From Candidatus Poribacteria bacterium (lineage in GTDB: Bacteria > Poribacteria > WGA-4E > PCPOR2b), in assembly GCA_003635265.1 (NCBI GenBank), contig PYIZ01000030.1, forward strand, positions 1 through 64,000: 64,000 nucleotides of DNA, given 5' to 3'. The notes under the pieces are model-generated. The model searched no databases, was not told the DNA's origin, and saw only the letters and a program-made list of their open reading frames with translations. This document shows, in pieces, positions 18,280 through 26,579 of the stretch; the stretch's first letter is position 1; every line of letters starts with the position of its first letter. The translations under genes were made by a program, and so were the position numbers.

Positions 18280-19119
18280 CTACTTTGACTGGTCTTCAAG
18301 TTGGCGGTTGAGTCGGGTGATGTAGCGATGTGTCGTCGAGAAGATCATATCCAACGTAGCGATATCCCGCTGCTCCAACCGCGTCCGCGAAAACACACGC
18401 CGCAACGACTTCAAAAAGGTCTCCCAATCGTGATTGTAAGGCGTAACACCGATCCGTTGCAACAGGGTTGTGATGCGCCCGTAAAACGCCTCTATCTCGT
18501 TCACATCGGCATACTCCAACTCAGCTGGAGGAATATCACCTGCGCTAGCGAGAAAAACTTCGTAGGCAAAAACCTGCACCGCCTGTGCTAGATTCAAGGA
18601 CGGATTTTTCGCTGCCATCGGGACGCTTGCTATCAACTGACAGCGACTGATCTGCGAGGTGGATAGCCCGAAATCCTCGCGCCCAAACAGCAGCCCGACC
18701 TGCTGATGCTGCGAAATAGAGGCGATTTCCTGTGCCGCTTCTCTTGCAGAAACAGAGGGTGGCAATCTGGGGTCCCTGCGCCGATGGGTCGTGCCGACGA
18801 GAAATTGAACCCCTTCGAGGGCATCTTCTAGTGTCTCTACGACGCAGCAGTTCTCAATAACGTCGGTTGCGCCGTGCGCCATATACCATGTCGGTCTCGC
18901 TTCAAGAAACGGGATAGGATTCACAAGGTACAGTTGAGAGAGTCCCATCCCCTTCAGCGCCCGGGCCGCAGATCCAATGTTGCCCGGTTCGCGCGGCTCA
19001 AACAGGATAGCCCGAATATTGTCCAAGTTTGTCGGCACATCAACCCGAATCGCTCGCTGACGTCCAATAGGTTCAGGACTGGAGGTTGTTTCAGCCATAT
19101 CGTCGTGCTGTTTTGTCAT
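18280..19119 (-). CDS. TrmJ-like tRNA/rRNA 2'-O-methyltransferase (SpoU family)
   Basis: 279 residues. The SPOUT knot shows the three SpoU motifs: EPGNIGSAARALKGMG, VGLLFGREDFGLS and NPSLNLAQAVQVFAYE. A C-terminal extension (about 195-279) matches the TrmJ arrangement, in which the enzyme methylates the ribose of residue 32 in tRNA using S-adenosylmethionine. Start at ATG 19119 is a choice; a TTG 24 bases upstream lies inside an octamer-repeat array. It is a housekeeping type of gene with no clear operon partner. Confidence 0.85.
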   Translation of the reverse strand: MTKQHDDMAETTSSPEPIGRQRAIRVDVPTNLDNIRAILFEPREPGNIGSAARALKGMGLSQLYLVNPIPFLEARPTWYMAHGATDVIENCCVVETLEDALEGVQFLVGTTHRRRDPRLPPSVSAREAAQEIASISQHQQVGLLFGREDFGLSTSQISRCQLIASVPMAAKNPSLNLAQAVQVFAYEVFLASAGDIPPAELEYADVNEIEAFYGRITTLLQRIGVTPYNHDWETFLKSLRRVFSRTRLEQRDIATLDMIFSTTHRYITRLNRQLEDQSK

Positions 19120-19131
19120 CACTGACCTGTT

Positions 19132-19208
19132 CATTAAGTTCAAGAGTTCATTGGTTCACTAGTTCATTGCGTCTTTCCGGTCTTCACGTTTCACGCATCA
19201 CGTTTCAT
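19132..19208. repeat. Octamer array joined to heptamer array
   Basis: 19132-19170 has TTCATTAAG/TTCAAGAG/TTCATTGG/TTCACTAG/TTCATTGC (octamer family read in reverse). 19182-19208 has TTCACG-TTTCACG-CATCACG-TTTCATT (heptamer family). The stop codon TGA of the FAD oxidoreductase (19205-19207) lies in the array. Confidence 0.75.
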
Positions 19209-20434
19209 TCATCGGATCGGATGCCGTAGTAGTTTGCGTAAAACTGTTCGCTCTCTAGACGCAACCATTCCCGATCTGCGGCTAGTGCACCGAATCGTTG
19301 GTGTGAGAACATCGTTAAATCTTCGCCGGGATCTCCGTCGATTATCCAATTTGCCAACCACCGACCGACTGCCGGGGAACCAGCAATGCCCAGAGCAGCG
19401 CAACCGGTGGCTAAGTAGAGTCGATTAATCCCCGGCACGGGACCGATCAAATAAGCACCGTCGGGCGCAAATGTGGTTATACCGCGTCGATACTCAGCGA
19501 TTTCAAGGGCTTTCAGAATCGGGAAGGTCGGGGCAAGCCGTCTCTGTGCCTCTGCCATAACCTCTACAGGCGGCTCAATATCCCCTGTCCTAAAGTCGGC
19601 GGACATCGTTTCCAAATTGATGCTGACTGGCGTCGGTTCAAAGAATCCGTAGAGATAACCTCCCTTGTCAGGTCTCAGATAGCAGCTGACATCCGTGACA
19701 CGCACGGCTGGGTGATGGTCGGGGATTCCGGGAGTCGGCACCGTGCAAGCCCGTTGATGGCGGATCGGTTGTACCGCCGAGGTCACACCAACCTCTTTGG
19801 CAAGACCAGCACCCCACGGTCCCGCAGTTATCACGACATGATTTGATGCAATAAAACCGGCGTCCGTCTCGACACCGAGGGCCTCCCCGTTGCGCTGCCG
19901 AAAGCCTGTTACAGGTGTGTTCAATTGGATCTGGACGCCCAAATCTTTCGCTGCGGCAGCATAAGCATGGGCGCACTGCTGGGGATCGACGTATCCATCG
20001 TTCGGGACGAAATAGCCGCCCTCAACCTTGGTGGGATCCATCGCAGGAGCGAGACGAGCCATCTCAACGTGTGAAACAAAATCCGCTTCAATTCCGTTGC
20101 GGTGAGACCGTTCAATTTGACGTGCGTATGCGTCCATCCGTTCTTGTGTGAGAGCTACCATCAAGCTCCCAGTCTGCCGCAGACCGGGATCATGTCCGGT
20201 CTCCTTCGGAAACTGAGAGAACAGTTCAAGGGCGTATCGGATCGCCTGCAACATGGTAACCGAGGAGCGAATCTGACCGACGAGCCCCGCAGCTTGGGGC
20301 GTCGTCTCCTCAGCGATTGCATCGTTGCGCTCCAGAACAAGAATATCCTTTTGTCCAAACTTTGCCAAATGGTAGGCGGTACTCAGTCCCCATATCCCGC
20401 CGCCGACGATTAAAATCTCTGTTTGTTGTGCCAT
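19205..20434 (-). CDS. FAD-dependent oxidoreductase, DAO / dimethylglycine-dehydrogenase-like
   Basis: 409 residues. The N-terminal FAD-binding motif is ILIVGGGIWGLSTAYHLAKFG followed by an acidic strand end (VLERN). The middle carries a DAO-type substrate domain and the C-terminus GAYLIGPVPGINRLYLATGCAALGI, the second FAD contact. The final LRLESEQFYANYY resembles the flavin domain of sarcosine/dimethylglycine dehydrogenases but without the folate domain. It probably oxidises an N-methylated or secondary amine. GAGGAAAG lies before the ATG. It is divergent from the nitroreductase (32 bases between starts), so the two may share control. Confidence 0.83.
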   Translation of the reverse strand: MAQQTEILIVGGGIWGLSTAYHLAKFGQKDILVLERNDAIAEETTPQAAGLVGQIRSSVTMLQAIRYALELFSQFPKETGHDPGLRQTGSLMVALTQERMDAYARQIERSHRNGIEADFVSHVEMARLAPAMDPTKVEGGYFVPNDGYVDPQQCAHAYAAAAKDLGVQIQLNTPVTGFRQRNGEALGVETDAGFIASNHVVITAGPWGAGLAKEVGVTSAVQPIRHQRACTVPTPGIPDHHPAVRVTDVSCYLRPDKGGYLYGFFEPTPVSINLETMSADFRTGDIEPPVEVMAEAQRRLAPTFPILKALEIAEYRRGITTFAPDGAYLIGPVPGINRLYLATGCAALGIAGSPAVGRWLANWIIDGDPGEDLTMFSHQRFGALAADREWLRLESEQFYANYYGIRSDE

Positions 20435-20466
20435 TTTCTTTCCTCAAAATATGTCAGGAGATCCCT

Positions 20467-21231
20467 ATGGAACTTTTCGACGCCATCTCCCAACGCCGTA
20501 CCCATCGCGGAGAATTCCGCACGGACACAATTTCTCAAGAACACCTTGACCAACTCATCCAAGCAGCGCAGTGGGCACCCTCCCCATTCAACACGCAGCC
20601 TTGGGAGTTTCTCATCATTCGTGAAGCCCCCGGAAAAAATGCCCTCGCTGAATTGACCGCACAGAGTGTCGTTGAGCAATTCAAAGACAGCACTTTCTTA
20701 GATGACAATAGCCGCTGGATGCGCCTGACGGAGGCGGAATGGGAAGAACGCCGCGATGGTGTGCTGCTGACCGATCACGTTGATCTCCCGCCAGTGTTTC
20801 GCAAAGATCCAAGCAAACTCAAGCCGCTGCTGAAACATGCAAAACATCTCAGCATTCTAGGCCATCTAGGAGCAGGTAAGCTGCCCGCGAAAGAAATCTC
20901 CGAACTTGTTCGCACTGCGCCGCTGCTTATCCTCATCCTGATGGATAACACCAGACGTCCACCCGGCGAAGGCGGAGATCGGTGGATGTGGGTCGGTATG
21001 GGAGCCGCCGTCCAAAATCTGCTCCTGACCGCAACATCGCTAGGTATCGGCACACAGTTTGTCAGTGCACCCCTCGAAAGTCAGGGGGATCGAAAGCGAA
21101 TTCAGGAAATCTTCAGTATCCCCGATTCACACGAAATCGTCACCCTACTACGCCTCGGCTACCTTGACTCAACGACTGGCAAATCCGTCCGCCTACCCGC
21201 CTCAACAGTGATACGCCACGAAAAATACTAA
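20467..21231 (+). CDS. Nitroreductase family FMN protein
   Basis: 254 residues, NADH/FMN nitroreductase fold. The N-terminal RRTHRGEFR holds the FMN-phosphate arginines, then AAQWAPSPFNTQPWEF is the classical second FMN segment; WVGMGAAVQNLLLTATSLGIGTQFV is the dimer-interface helix and loop. Substrate unknown; the family reduces nitro compounds, quinones and flavins or dehalogenates. The start is fixed by CAGGAG 6 bases before ATG 20467. The stop TAA (21229-21231) is directly followed by palindromic repeat A copy 2. Confidence 0.85.
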   Translation: MELFDAISQRRTHRGEFRTDTISQEHLDQLIQAAQWAPSPFNTQPWEFLIIREAPGKNALAELTAQSVVEQFKDSTFLDDNSRWMRLTEAEWEERRDGVLLTDHVDLPPVFRKDPSKLKPLLKHAKHLSILGHLGAGKLPAKEISELVRTAPLLILILMDNTRRPPGEGGDRWMWVGMGAAVQNLLLTATSLGIGTQFVSAPLESQGDRKRIQEIFSIPDSHEIVTLLRLGYLDSTTGKSVRLPASTVIRHEKY

Positions 21232-21232
21232 A

Positions 21233-21260
21233 GTAGTAGGCATACGCCGTATGCCGTAAC
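21233..21260 (+). repeat. Palindromic repeat family A, copy 2
   Basis: GTAGTAG-GCATAC-GCC-GTATGC-CGTAAC, one base after the nitroreductase stop. Confidence 0.8.
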
Positions 21261-21312
21261 GCTCGTACATTTTAAAGTGCTGTAGGGCGATTTCCCAAAA
21301 TTTATACACTGT

Positions 21313-21375
21313 GTCGAGATATGAATCTCGACCTACTAATCCAATTAACTAATGAACTAATGTACCAATGAACTA
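21313..21375. repeat. GTCGAGAT hairpin copy 2 and octamer array
   Basis: Hairpin GTCGAGAT-ATGA-ATCTCGAC (21313-21332), then octamer units (CCAATTAA, CTAATGAA, CTAATGTA, CCAATGAA; 21341-21375) running up to the stop codon of murJ. Confidence 0.7.
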
Positions 21376-23025
21376 TTACAGTCGTCGAGCAATTGCCCCC
21401 AACAACTGATCCAATTCCCGAATCCGCATCAACTTGGCTCCCACTACCAAAACGGCTACCCCCAACCCGATCGGGACAAACACGCTGATGAGTCGGGCTA
21501 TAATGCTCTCCACACCGAGCCAACCCTCGATCTGTACGTACCCCCACCAGCAGACACACCCCATAACAGCAGAAGCAACCGCAAGTTTAATTAGCAGCAG
21601 CCAGACACCGCTTAATCCCAACCCGTCAACCTTCCTTCGCAAAAGAAACAGCAGCACGAGAAAATTCAACGTAATCGTGCAGGAGGTCGACAGCGCAAGA
21701 GATCGGTGGTCAAAACCGAGCCGATAGATAAAAAGGTAGTTCAGGGTGATATTGAGACCAACAGTGCACAGGCTAACCACAGCCGGTGTGCGTGTGTCAT
21801 TGAAAGTATAAAACCCATCTGTCGCGATCTTGACCGCCGAAAAGCCGCATAGCCCAAAGGCGTAGTAGAATAGCGCGACCGCCGTCTGTTGTGTGTCCAG
21901 AGGATTCGCCTGTCCGCCCTCAAAAATCAGACGACAGATCGGTTCAGCAAGCACCATCAACCCAACTGACGCAGGCACCGTCAGCAGAAACATGAGGCGG
22001 AGTGCATACGAGAAAGCGCGGCGATACGCCTCCATGTCCCCCTCTGTAACCAATCTTGCAAGATTCGGCAGGGCAACGGTCGAGATCGCAACGCCAAAGA
22101 CACCGATCGGCAGATGCATCAGCCGAAACGCACGGTTAATCCAAGTCAGCCAGCCCAGCCCTTCTGATGCGAAGATTGCGTTGACCAGTACGTTTATCTG
22201 CAACGCAGCAACCCCTAGGATCGCGGGACCGATAAGCCGCATGACTTGTCGAACCCGTTCATCGCGAAAGCTGAGAAGGGGTTGATAGTGGAATCCGACG
22301 TGCCGCGCTGAAGGCACCTGAATCAGGAACTGCAAGGCACCCCCAACCAGTACGCCAACCGCCATCCCCGTCGTCCGGTGCAGGTCAAAACTCGGTGCGA
22401 CGTAGTAACCACATATCCCAACAATCAACGATCCAACGTTAAAAAAAGAGGAGGCAGACGCGGGCAACCCAAACTTTCCCTTACTGTTGAGAAGCCCCAT
22501 CGTTACCGCAGCCAACGACACTAAGATTAGGTACGGAAACATAATCTGCGTCAGATAAACGGTTAGATCACGTTTGGAATCGAAGCCGAAGTGTTCCGAC
22601 GGGTCGAGCGGCACCTCCTGAAACCCCTTGCCGGTGAATATCAGATCAACGATAGCAGGGGCAGCGAAAATCCCGATAGCCGTTATCAGTGTGAGCAGCA
22701 GAAAAGTTGCGTTGAAAACCCGGCTCGCCAGACACCAAGCGGCTTCTTCGCCATCCTCCAACTCCGTCGCCGTAAACGTTGTAACAAACGCCTTGCTCAA
22801 AGCACCTTCGCCAAACAGATCCCGCATCAGGTTCGGAATCCGAAACGCCGCATAGAACGCATCACCCCCGACACCCGCTGCAAAGTAGTAGGCAATCACC
22901 TTTTCACGAACCAACCCAAGCAGCCGCGACACCATCACGGCGATACTCACGATCCCCGCAGATCGGGTTACGCGCTGTTGGTCATCGGACGTTGCTGCTG
23001 TAGCATTATCTATCCCATTTTCCAT
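21376..23025 (-). CDS. murJ: MurJ lipid II flippase (MviN family)
   Basis: 549-residue inner-membrane protein, about 14 helices, flipping lipid II to the periplasmic side for peptidoglycan synthesis. Family segments: SIAVMVSRLLGLVREKVIAYYFG-like opening, DAFYAAFRIPNLMRDLFGEGALSKAFV with the functional arginines, and LPIGVFGVAISTVALPNLARLV in the centre. An N-terminal extension of about 25 residues precedes the first helix. Single gene, housekeeping. Its presence supports a peptidoglycan-containing envelope. Confidence 0.92.
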   Translation of the reverse strand: MENGIDNATAATSDDQQRVTRSAGIVSIAVMVSRLLGLVREKVIAYYFAAGVGGDAFYAAFRIPNLMRDLFGEGALSKAFVTTFTATELEDGEEAAWCLASRVFNATFLLLTLITAIGIFAAPAIVDLIFTGKGFQEVPLDPSEHFGFDSKRDLTVYLTQIMFPYLILVSLAAVTMGLLNSKGKFGLPASASSFFNVGSLIVGICGYYVAPSFDLHRTTGMAVGVLVGGALQFLIQVPSARHVGFHYQPLLSFRDERVRQVMRLIGPAILGVAALQINVLVNAIFASEGLGWLTWINRAFRLMHLPIGVFGVAISTVALPNLARLVTEGDMEAYRRAFSYALRLMFLLTVPASVGLMVLAEPICRLIFEGGQANPLDTQQTAVALFYYAFGLCGFSAVKIATDGFYTFNDTRTPAVVSLCTVGLNITLNYLFIYRLGFDHRSLALSTSCTITLNFLVLLFLLRRKVDGLGLSGVWLLLIKLAVASAVMGCVCWWGYVQIEGWLGVESIIARLISVFVPIGLGVAVLVVGAKLMRIRELDQLLGAIARRL

Positions 23026-23038
23026 TTATGATAAAATA

Positions 23039-23113
23039 GTAGTAGGCATATTGCTCTGAATCCCGCCTGTCCCGATTTATCGGGGATCTTATCGGGGCTC
23101 CGTGTGCCGTAAC
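23039..23113 (+). repeat. Palindromic repeat family A, copy 3, split by an insert
   Basis: Left part GTAGTAGGCATA (23039-23050) and right part CCGTGTGCCGTAAC (23100-23113) are separated by about 49 bases holding CCCGATTTATCGGG-type hairpin sequence. Confidence 0.6.
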
Positions 23114-23159
23114 CATTGCATAAATTACCGCACAGCGTAGCACAATGTATTTGGCTTCA

Positions 23160-23270
23160 TCAATCCAATGAACCAATGAATCAATAGCCCCAGAGGGGCG
23201 GCATGTATATAGAACACGAGCAACCCAAATCCTCTAAAACCCCAGCGGGGTGACATGTGACAGCTTGCGT
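23160..23270. repeat. Octamer array and CCCCAGCGGGG repeats
   Basis: Octamers at 23160-23186 (CCAATGAA). Two CCCCAG(A/C)GGGG(C/T)G-x-CATGT elements follow at 23190-23210 and 23243-23262; relatives occur at 32724-32742 and 38225-38240. Confidence 0.6.
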
Positions 23271-23294
23271 ATTTACAGTCAACGCTTTGTTCGT

Positions 23295-24284
23295 CTATTC
23301 AGCGGTATCTTCCTCCTCAGGGGCATAATCGCTGGCATCAAGTGCTTTAACCCGTGGCGAGAAGACCCTGTGAAAGATTTCGAGTTTTTCACATAGCCAC
23401 CGATGCTGCCTATCCCAGTCTTGGCGATCTCCGGGATCAGCACCCTCCAAAAAGAGTCTTATGTGCTTCTCCTTTCGTGCAGGATTTTCCCTCCACTCCA
23501 GTTCGGAACCAATTTCTTCTTTAATGTCTTCCTCGTCCCTTTTCAAGAGGTAAAAGTGAGCTTTCCCCTCCTCACCTGACAGCACGAGTGTAACACGAAC
23601 CCAGTTGCCTCTCACGCTAGCAGATGCGCTGAGCCAGAAATCCGAACTCAAATTAGGAAAAGGATAAAAATACAACCAATGTTGCGCTCCAGCTGTTACA
23701 GGATTAATTGCGCCGTCGCGTTGTTCTAGACGATTTCGTAGTTCTGTCCAGTATTCAAGATACAACTGCTGTGTAGGAGTTAATTCGGCTCGTGATATTC
23801 TCGAAACAGTTTTCGTCCAATTATTGGGGTGCGAAACCACATTAAACTTCGGTGCCCTCCGTGAATCGTCAATCCGCCACAATTCAATCTCTAGCCCGAA
23901 GAAGCTGAACCCCTCCGCCGTAATTTCGTTGAGCCAGTCCAAGACAGCACGATGTTCATCTGTGAAGTCCTCAGCAATCCAAACAACCGTTACAGCGTTC
24001 AATCCAGCGGCGTAGGTCAATAGTTGACCGAGATGGATGTGGTTTGTCGGCTCAAGCTGATTTTCAATCAGCACCCAACTGTCTGTTACTGTATCTTTGC
24101 ACAGAATATCAGCCCGGAACGGACCCACATTTCTCTCCTGTGCCTCAACTTCCAGTTCAACCCCAATCGTCTCGCCGAGCAGACCTATATTTTCTTCGTC
24201 AGCCAACCAAGGGGTGAAATCACTCGCTTCGCCTTCCCAAAACTCCCTGAGCGGCACCTTGATTAAACGCCCAAGTTCTTCCAT
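23295..24284 (-). CDS. DUF4268-containing protein with PD-(D/E)XK-like N-terminus
   Basis: 329 residues. The N-terminal half (PLREFWEGEASDFTPWLADEEN, then GPFRADILCKD, then WVLIENQLEPTNHIHLGQLLTYAAGL) has the D...ExQ pattern of PD-(D/E)XK nuclease-like domains seen with DUF4268; the C-terminal half (YWTELRNRLEQ to the acidic tail) is the DUF4268 region. Related proteins occur near restriction or defence genes, but nothing of that kind is next to it here. AGGAG precedes the ATG. It starts 19 bases after the cinA stop, so both may share a transcript. Confidence 0.75.
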   Translation of the reverse strand: MEELGRLIKVPLREFWEGEASDFTPWLADEENIGLLGETIGVELEVEAQERNVGPFRADILCKDTVTDSWVLIENQLEPTNHIHLGQLLTYAAGLNAVTVVWIAEDFTDEHRAVLDWLNEITAEGFSFFGLEIELWRIDDSRRAPKFNVVSHPNNWTKTVSRISRAELTPTQQLYLEYWTELRNRLEQRDGAINPVTAGAQHWLYFYPFPNLSSDFWLSASASVRGNWVRVTLVLSGEEGKAHFYLLKRDEEDIKEEIGSELEWRENPARKEKHIRLFLEGADPGDRQDWDRQHRWLCEKLEIFHRVFSPRVKALDASDYAPEEEDTAE

Positions 24285-24303
24285 TATCTCTATCTCCTCT
24301 ATG

Positions 24304-25539
24304 TCAATTCCAGTCCACCGGCGACTTCATCTGTCCCAACAACGTCCTACGAATCCAATCAAACGCTTGAACCACCAACCACCGACGAATATGATCGCTG
24401 TCCTGATAATTGCGACTCCGTTCAAAGAGGATTGTGCCCTCCCCAGGTCCATTCAAGGCGATGAAAGTAGACGAATCTTCATAGGGCCCAATCGTTGCAA
24501 GTCCCATACCACCGGGCGGCGTAACACGCTCCGCAAGAGCAATAGCGAGGGAACGCGCTTCCTCAACATCTGTAGGATCGGAAATATCAGCCCCCGAATC
24601 CTTCAACGCCTCGGTTAAATTAGCCGGAGCCAAGTCAGTAGCAACTAAGTCGGAATAACCCGACTCAACAAGATCTCGTGCGAGTTGACCGCCGGTGAGC
24701 GTATCGACCACACCTAACTTGAGCGATTTTTCCTGCATCAGATCGCCGACAACCTCCGCCACCGTTACCTTCCCCACACCATAAACTGCGACGCCCAACC
24801 GCTCACGGAGTTTTTCTTCCATCCCAGCCACGAGCGTATCTGCCTCTTCTTCTGTGTCCGCCTTTGCAGTAATCCGCACGTCAGTCTGACCGATATGTGC
24901 TGCCAATCCAACGGTCGGATTGCCCTCTGTCATCAGATCACCGATGCCCCGATCAATGTTACTCTCACCCACCGCACATGTGCGTAGCACACGAACCCTA
25001 GTGATTTTGATCCCACCCATCCGCTCAATCAGCAGCGGGATAACGGTGTTCTCCATCATGTGGTCAAGTTCTCTCGGAACGCCCGGAAGCGAAATAATGC
25101 AGCCCCGTCCATTCACATCTTCGCTCAAGTAGCACGGTGCCGTCCCCACCGGATTTGTCAGTGGGGTTGCCCCTTCGGGAATATAGGCTTGGCGTTTGTT
25201 GTTGTCCGCCATCGGACGACCAAAACGGCTGAAACGTGCCGCAATCTCCGCCTCCAGTTCCGTGCTGTATACCAGTTTACGTCCTGTCGCATCCCCAACC
25301 GCTTGGCGCGTAACATCATCCACCGTCGGACCGATACCGCCGGAGGTGATGATGACATCCGACCGATCTAACGCTCGGTCAAGGACCTCGGTAATCCGAT
25401 CCAGGTTATCGCCGACGGTCGTTTTGTAGTACAGATCCAGTCCAATATCTCGGAGCGCGAGTGCCAATCTGTTGGCATTTGTATCGACAATCTCTCCGAG
25501 CAGTAGCTCAGTTCCAATCATAACAATCTCTGCGTGCAT
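24304..25539 (-). CDS. cinA: CinA family protein with degenerate C-terminal deamidase domain
   Basis: 411 residues, the usual CinA length. The N-terminal COG1058 domain (MIGTELLLGEIVDTNANRLA, TSGGIGPTVDDVTRQAV, ISLPGVPREL), linked to ADP-ribose or NMN pyrophosphatase activity, looks intact. The C-terminal domain, which in active members deamidates nicotinamide mononucleotide using the Ser of AES-x-TGG, reads VVDTLTGG here, and the following GGVVAY...K region is absent. It is therefore probably inactive as a deamidase. AGAGG lies about 7 bases before ATG 25539. Confidence 0.85.
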   Translation of the reverse strand: MHAEIVMIGTELLLGEIVDTNANRLALALRDIGLDLYYKTTVGDNLDRITEVLDRALDRSDVIITSGGIGPTVDDVTRQAVGDATGRKLVYSTELEAEIAARFSRFGRPMADNNKRQAYIPEGATPLTNPVGTAPCYLSEDVNGRGCIISLPGVPRELDHMMENTVIPLLIERMGGIKITRVRVLRTCAVGESNIDRGIGDLMTEGNPTVGLAAHIGQTDVRITAKADTEEEADTLVAGMEEKLRERLGVAVYGVGKVTVAEVVGDLMQEKSLKLGVVDTLTGGQLARDLVESGYSDLVATDLAPANLTEALKDSGADISDPTDVEEARSLAIALAERVTPPGGMGLATIGPYEDSSTFIALNGPGEGTILFERSRNYQDSDHIRRWLVVQAFDWIRRTLLGQMKSPVDWN

Positions 25540-25570
25540 GAAATGCCTCTTATGTTAAGAATTTGTGCGG

Positions 25571-25603
25571 AGAAACCGAGTTTTTGGCAAAAACTCGGTT
25601 TCT
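25571..25603. repeat. Perfect 16-bp inverted repeat (GAAACCGAGTTTTTG family), copy 1
   Basis: AGAAACCGAGTTTTTG, one G, then its exact complement. The second copy is at 30810-30842 with A in the centre. The internal T-runs may make it act as a terminator in both directions. Confidence 0.75.
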
Positions 25604-25632
25604 TATCCTTTGGAGTTGGTACATGCCAACTG

Positions 25633-25662
25633 TGTAGGGAGCGCAGATCTGCGTTCCCTACA
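25633..25662. repeat. 30-bp near-perfect palindrome
   Basis: TGTAGGGA at the left pairs with TCCCTACA at the right; CGC pairs with GCG and the centre is AGATCT. It ends 10 bases after the stop of the 25672 gene on the minus strand. Confidence 0.65.
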
Positions 25663-25671
25663 AACAATGAA

Positions 25672-26529
25672 CTAAACAGGATTTTCTGCCCGTAACACAA
25701 CATTGCTCGCTTCAAACTCCCAAACTTCGTTATACACGGTTGGGCGCGGTCGAGGGGGCGGGTAGTTGGGCGGCGGATTGTTCGGATCATGCAACTCCTG
25801 ACGATCACGACCACGCGGTTTGTCTAACCATTCCCGATCCGCATCTGATGCGTCGATTTCCCTTTGCAAGATAAATTCCACCCAATCGAACGCGGAGATA
25901 GCGACCTGCGCCAGAAATACCCGCTTCACGTCTCGACCGTCCCAAGTAGCCAAGTCCGGCAGAATGATGGGACCCGTACAGACTTGGAACTCCTCGTCCA
26001 CTGCATTGAGGTTCATAACATCTACGGGATATTCGACCGAAATTGTGAGGTTACGCTCCTTATCACGGTAGGTTGATCTTGCATTCAGCAGATCGCCGTT
26101 CAGGGTTGCATCAACGATCTCGCCGACATCCGTTAGTTCAGAAAAATTAGAATGTGAACGTACATCAACCTTATAACTCTGATAAATCTCACTAAGTTTT
26201 CTTGTCGAAGCTCCTTCAGGTTCGTTGCTCGGTCTTTTCGCAATGCTCAACTGCGATTCACCGCTGAAAGCCATGCGCCATTCACCGCTAGGAATTTGGA
26301 ACATATTTCTGGACGCAATCGTGTACTCGCTCCGACACGGTGCCCCTACAAACAGTTTTGCAACATGGCCACTCGCTTCGTCCCGTATTTCGCAGCTGGC
26401 TTCGAGACCAAATCGGACATGATATACCTGCCCGGGCTCTCCTACAAAACCGCCGGCATAACGATAGTACGGATCCGGTGTCCACGGATGGTTGTGCCAA
26501 GTAAACGTCGAGCGTGAAAAATCAATCAA
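25672..26529 (-). CDS. Hypothetical protein, Pro-rich C-terminal segment
   Basis: 285 residues if started at TTG 26529, which has AAAGGAG 7 bases upstream; a longer frame would overlap the next gene. I do not recognise the family. It opens with FSRSTFTWHNHPWTPDP, carries a mixed alpha/beta middle with several Trp and Arg residues, and ends with a proline-rich stretch (PPNYPPPRPRP) before a final beta-like segment. No signal peptide or membrane helix is seen, so it is probably cytoplasmic. It starts 50 bases after the stop of the aldo/keto reductase in the same direction. Confidence 0.6.
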   Translation of the reverse strand: MIDFSRSTFTWHNHPWTPDPYYRYAGGFVGEPGQVYHVRFGLEASCEIRDEASGHVAKLFVGAPCRSEYTIASRNMFQIPSGEWRMAFSGESQLSIAKRPSNEPEGASTRKLSEIYQSYKVDVRSHSNFSELTDVGEIVDATLNGDLLNARSTYRDKERNLTISVEYPVDVMNLNAVDEEFQVCTGPIILPDLATWDGRDVKRVFLAQVAISAFDWVEFILQREIDASDADREWLDKPRGRDRQELHDPNNPPPNYPPPRPRPTVYNEVWEFEASNVVLRAENPV

Positions 26530-26579
26530 GGTATTTCTCCTTTCGCGATTCGCCAATTCAATGAACCAATGTACCAATA

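Noticed and set aside
23295..25539. DUF4268 protein and CinA as a defence island
   Set aside because: No restriction, toxin or other defence gene is adjacent; closeness alone is not enough.
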